DNA from: Bimuria novae-zelandiae CBS 107.79
Lineage: Eukaryota > Ascomycota > Dothideomycetes > Pleosporales > Didymosphaeriaceae
Direction of reading: 5' to 3'
Assembly (NCBI GenBank): GCA_010015655.1
Contig: ML976703.1
Span: 1 to 64,000, forward strand
Length of the DNA: 64,000 nucleotides
Each line of letters opens with the position of its first letter. Positions within the stretch are counted from its first letter, which is position 1. A program made the position numbers and the translations under genes. Below are positions 60,397 through 64,000 of this stretch, piece after piece. The notes below the pieces were generated by a model. The model saw only the letters and a list, made by a program, of their open reading frames with translations. It searched no databases and was not told where the DNA came from.

Positions 60397-60894
60397 TGTT
60401 ACAAGGGCTATACGTACCTAAGCCTAGTCTAAATTAGGGGAGAATAGGTTAATGGTAGAACTACCTTGCGGATATTTAGTAGTTAAAAGCTAAAAGTAGC
60501 CACGAGGTAGGTTTTCTAAATAATTTAATTTTATAATAAACTATAGAATAACTAACTAGGAGATTTACTAATCTGCTATAAGAAATATACTTATAGTATA
60601 CTAAGTTAACTATAAGGAGTAAGAGAAGTATAGAGAAATTATTAGACTATATACTATCTGTCCTAGTTCTTGCTGTTATCTAAATCGCTATTATAGTCCT
60701 GCCAAGCCGTTGTAGTCCCTGGGACTTTCGTAGTCTCTTGGACTTTTCGCTTATGCGGGACTACATCACGTAATTGCTAATCTAAGCTGCCCCGCGTCTT
60801 CGTATGTTCCCGCGACCCGGTCGTTTTGCCAACAATTACTTCCTTAGCGTAATTGTCTGGTCTCCTTATTCCTGTGGGGTTCGTGATCGTAACA
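60397..60894 (-). repeat. 5' LTR of E2
   Basis: 498 bp. Its right part keeps GC-rich text that is mutated in the left LTR, so the two LTRs of this element differ in RIP load. Confidence 0.85.
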
Positions 60895-61454
60895 GATACG
60901 AAGAAATCTTAATTGGAAAACTACACGAATTATAAGAATAGGGACACCTAGGTATTAAAGAAATAACGCGCTAGATTAAGAATAAATATACTATTTCTAT
61001 ACTTAAGCAGGAGGTAACTTAAGTTATAAATCCCTATTTAGTATACCATAAAAATAAGCTAAAAAGACGTAAGCCTTACGAACTATTATAACTACTATAA
61101 GTAGCTAAAAGACTATAGTAAAGTATAATAATAGACTTTATAATAAAGCTTCTAAAGTTATTATAACTAGGAATAAAGTGGATTTGCGATACTATTATAG
61201 TAATAGTTAATTACTTAACTAAGGTAGCTAAGTTTATGCCTATAGAAGAATCTATAATAGTAAAAATACTAGCCTATAAGGTAGATAACGTGATGTTTAC
61301 AGAACACGGGCTACTAAAAGGGTTTATTACGAATAAACATAAGCTCTTTATATTTAAGTATTAGGATACCTTTATAGTGACTCTAGGTATTAATAGGAAG
61401 CTCTTAACAAGTTTCCACTTTTAAACTAATAGATAAATAGAACGTAAATTATAG

Positions 61455-61685
61455 GACTTTATAAAGTTTTTTTATATTTTAAGTCTTATCCTAGGCTCTT
61501 ATAGAAGTGTTTTCTATATCTTTTAGATCCTAATAAGTAATTAGCTTATATCTATAGTTTATATAGTATAGAGAATACTATGTTGTACCTAATCTTGCGC
61601 TATTATACGCTAGCTAGGCTATTAGTAGTAACTTTACTTAATTATCTTATTACTTATTAAGATAGAATTATAAATACTACTTAGA
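61455..61685 (-). repeat. Inverted segment inside E1
   Basis: About 230 bp of E1 matches the plus-strand text of E2 at 55,358-55,592. As E2 is on the other strand, the segment lies backwards in E1. Flanks on both sides match E2 in the expected orientation. Confidence 0.75.
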
Positions 61686-62211
61686 GGGCCCTTATAGTAT
61701 CTAAGAACGTAAATAAACAAAAGATTAAAAAACTAACGTTTAAAAAAGGGGATAAGGTTTTCTTATTATAAAAGAATCTAAGGATAAAATAACTTAGTAG
61801 AAAACTAGATTACCTTTAAGCAGGCCCTTTTAAGGTACAAGAAACTAAGGGACTTGTTATAACTAAGTTACTTTTACTACTAAGTACAAAGGTATATCTT
61901 ATATTTTATAAATTACTTTTAGAACTAGCACCCCTAGACGCTCTAGTTAAAATCTAGTTAAATCTAGAAGATAATACGTATAAGGTTAAAGAAATTAGGA
62001 ATCTAAAGATAATTTAGGAATAGCCTAAATACTTAGTTAAATAGAAAGGATAGCTGAAACAATATAATATCTAAAAATTAAGAGAAAATCTTATAAACTA
62101 TAAGGAATTAGTAATAAAGTACTACTAATAATACCCTTAGGTGAGAGACTAGAAATTAGTAAATTAAAAAAAAGGAGAAAAATTAAAAGATAAGGAAAAA
62201 AAAGGTTTATC

Positions 62212-62675
62212 CTATAATAAGTTTAAGTTAGCCTCTAGAGGTACGGGTAGTAAAGGTTTATAACTATTAATAGCAGCTATACTTTTTATATCCTCCTTTT
62301 ACGTCTCTAAAGCTTCTATTGCATTAGTAATATATAGATTATGCTAAGCATAGTTATGCTCATTCTCCTCTACTTTAGCTAGCTTACGCTTAAGATAAGT
62401 AGCTAACTCTTTTGCGCGGAGGAGCTCTAGACGGTTTTTACGCTTCTCTTTCTAAACACGCTCCTAGTCTTTTTTGGGAAACCATAGACTACACGAAGTA
62501 TAAACGGAAATATAACTAGCACACTCCTTAAAAGTAGTATCTATAAAGTAACATAGCTTTAATTTCTAATAATACTTATAACTAGACACTATCTTTTAAC
62601 CCTAAAATTCTACCTTCTCTATACGGGCACGACGAGTAATAATAGATAAATAAGAAGCTTTTAGTATAGTTAGTA
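62212..62675 (-). pseudogene. Antisense frame in the 3' part of E1
   Basis: Minus-strand counterpart of the E2 frame at 54,343: KIVSSYKYY, KLKLCYFIDTTFKECAS, SCSLWFPKKD, RLELLRAKELATYLKRKLAK. The start codon is ATA here and the stops are again TAG or TAA. It lies between the chromodomain region and the 3' LTR. Confidence 0.58.
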
Positions 62676-62817
62676 AGGTAAGGAAAATTAAGAGGAGGCT
62701 ATAACCCGCCTTAAAAAGAAAGGATCCGCACTTTTATATAAATTAAAACTTATATACTAATATTATAATAACGTAGTTATATAAAATATTAGGATAATAT
62801 TTATAAAAAAGGAATAG

Positions 62818-63314
62818 TGTTATAATTTTAGAAACCTAAAAAGTAAGAATACTAGATAAAGGCGCTAATAAAATAGCGGCCCGCAAAGGAATAAAATAAA
62901 GAGAATATAAAGAAGCGCGGGGCAGCTTAGGTTAGTAGTTACGTAATAAAGTCCTGTCTAAGTGAGAAGTCTAAGGGACTACGAAAGTCCCAGGGACTAC
63001 AAGGCCTAGGCAGGACTACGAAGACGATTTAGATAATAGTAAGAAATAGGATAAATAGTATAAAGTCTAATATTTTTTCTATACCTTTCCTACTCTTTAT
63101 AGTTAACTTTAAACACTACGAGTATATCTCTTATAATAGATTAATAAATCTCCTAATTAGTTATTCTATAGTTTATTATAAAATTAAATTACTTATAACC
63201 TACTATGTTATCCTTCCTAGCTCTTAACTACTAAATCTCTATAAGGAGCTTTATCCTTAACCTATCCTCTCCTTACCTAGAACAGGCTTAGGTACGTATA
63301 GCTCTTTTGTAACA
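62818..63314 (+). repeat. 3' LTR of E1
   Basis: 497 bp beginning TGTTATAATT, ending TGTAACA, then ATAAG target duplication. Confidence 0.85.
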
Positions 63315-63673
63315 ATAAGTAAGGACTTAAGTATAAGGTATAAAAAGAACTCTTACGTAGTAGTATAAAAATTAAAACCCTTAATAAACTATCTAAAGAA
63401 TTAATTAGGATTAATAAAGAATAGTTTACGCTATAAGAAGAGTTTCGTAGAAACCTAAAAAACGCTAGCTTTAGAAAACCAGTACCTGTGATTTATAGAG
63501 CACTAAAGGTACCTTAATAATAATAATACGACTCTTACGGTTACTAGCTAATAAAGGGATCTAATTTAATAGTTTAAAAAAGGGAATAGTGAAGGTTTTA
63601 GGCCGTTAGAAGCCTAATAATAACTATATATAACTCTTAAATAGAACTTGCCTGCTAAGAACTAAGACACGTA
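63315..63673 (+). mobile_element. Continuation of E0 gag
   Basis: After E1 the gag-like frame of E0 resumes (YKVKKELLRSSIKIKTLNKL, with RIP stops) until a new LTR begins at 63,674. It joins the text ending at 48,975 when E1 and one target copy are left out. Confidence 0.6.
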
Positions 63674-64000
63674 TGTTACGATCACGAACCCCACAGGAAC
63701 AATGGAACCAGATAATTACGCCAAGAGAGTCATTGTTGGCGAAATAACCGCGTCAAGGAAACACACAGTAGGGCGGGGCAGCTTAGGTCAGCGATTACGT
63801 AATGAAGTCCCGCATAAGCGAAAGTCCCTAGGGACTATCGTAGTTCCAGGGACTACGGGGTCTTAGCAGGACTATAACGAGGATTTAGATAATAGCAAGG
63901 ACTAGGATAGGTAGTATATAGTCTAATAATTTTTCTATACTTCTCCTACTTCTTATAGTTAGCTTAACATACTACGAGTATATCTCTTATAATAGATTAG
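63674..64000 (+). repeat. LTR of a further gypsy copy, cut by the window end
   Basis: TGTTACGATCACG at 63,674 matches the E1/E2 LTR family and runs past the window. It is the least mutated LTR in view with the 60,397 copy, so it may be the youngest insertion. Confidence 0.75.

Larger units (their letters stand above)
53694..60894 (-). mobile_element. Ty3/gypsy element E2, full length, nested in E1
   Basis: 7,201 bp on the minus strand with 498-bp LTRs at 53,694-54,191 (3') and 60,397-60,894 (5'). Target duplication AATAC on the left and GATAC on the right, a one-base difference explained by later G-to-A change. Minus-strand order from high coordinate: gag starting at 60,323 (MASRLTINTIIVLAN), protease (DSRANI near 58,090, where DSGANI is expected), RT (about 57.6-56.9 kb), RNase H, integrase (to about 55.4 kb) and a chromodomain region. 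Same family as E1. The inner side of the 3' LTR shows the complement of a polypurine tract (CTATCCCTCCTTTT). An antisense frame lies between pol and the 3' LTR. Confidence 0.87.
48976..63314 (+). mobile_element. Ty3/gypsy element E1, full length, interrupted by E2
   Basis: 497-bp LTRs at 48,976-49,472 and 62,818-63,314 with 5-bp target duplication ATAAG (48,971-48,975, 63,315-63,319). Plus-strand coding order: gag (about 49.7-50.6 kb), protease with intact DSGANI (51,752-51,769), reverse transcriptase (about 52.2-52.9 kb; YLNNIL where YLDDIL is expected), RNase H (about 53.0-53.4 kb), then, after the E2 insertion at 53,694-60,894, integrase (60.9-61.45 kb; ICDTIIVIVN text) and a chromodomain-like YLVK*KG near 62,030. 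A polypurine tract AAAAAAGGAATAG lies directly before the 3' LTR. Many RIP-type stops. Part of the integrase tail is inverted. Confidence 0.85.

Overview
The window is the left end of a chromosome from a filamentous ascomycete (Pezizomycotina; a Dothideomycete is my guess, not proven). It opens with a C-strand telomere of about 16 CCCTAA units. Host genes have short introns of about 47-95 bp with GT..AG ends and CTGAC/CTAAC branch sites, and the protein families are typical of Pezizomycotina. All repeated DNA looks like the product of repeat-induced point mutation (RIP): very AT-rich, full of TpA, with reading frames broken almost only where CAA, CAG or TGG would become TAA or TAG.

Layout. 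1-10.1 kb: telomere, then an array of five degenerate telomere-linked helicase (TLH-type, OrsD/DUF3505) gene copies, all pointing at the telomere, separated by a conserved spacer box and vestigial telomeric tracts. 10.1-12.5 kb: a sixth, longer copy that still shows RecQ-type helicase motifs. 12.5-19.6 kb: AT-rich DNA with a minus-strand Ty3/gypsy relic. 19.6-41.3 kb: a GC-rich, intron-bearing gene island of nine intact-looking genes: Rab GTPase, Pns1/CTL transporter, an unrecognised 744-aa protein, a Pho80-like cyclin, an Hda1-class histone deacetylase, GAPDH, cytochrome c oxidase subunit IV (Cox5), gamma-tubulin complex component 2, and an ARMC8/Vid28 (GID5) armadillo protein. 41.3-64 kb: AT-rich DNA with a 17-bp tandem repeat, two Fot1/pogo-like elements, a Tc1-like relic and a three-level nest of gypsy retrotransposons, with the LTR of a further element at the right edge.

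The island genes are mostly housekeeping (traffic, respiration, glycolysis, microtubule nucleation, GID ubiquitin ligase, phosphate/CDK control, chromatin) and do not form one pathway. GAPDH and Cox5 are divergent and share a 628-bp promoter region; Rab and Pns1 are divergent with about 135 bp between them. Exon models were built by reading splice sites and protein continuity by eye and were not tested against transcripts.

The most unusual structures are the telomeric TLH array with its constant hairpin/GGGTTAG junction joined to different truncation points, and a conserved antisense reading frame near the 3' LTR of the nested gypsy family.
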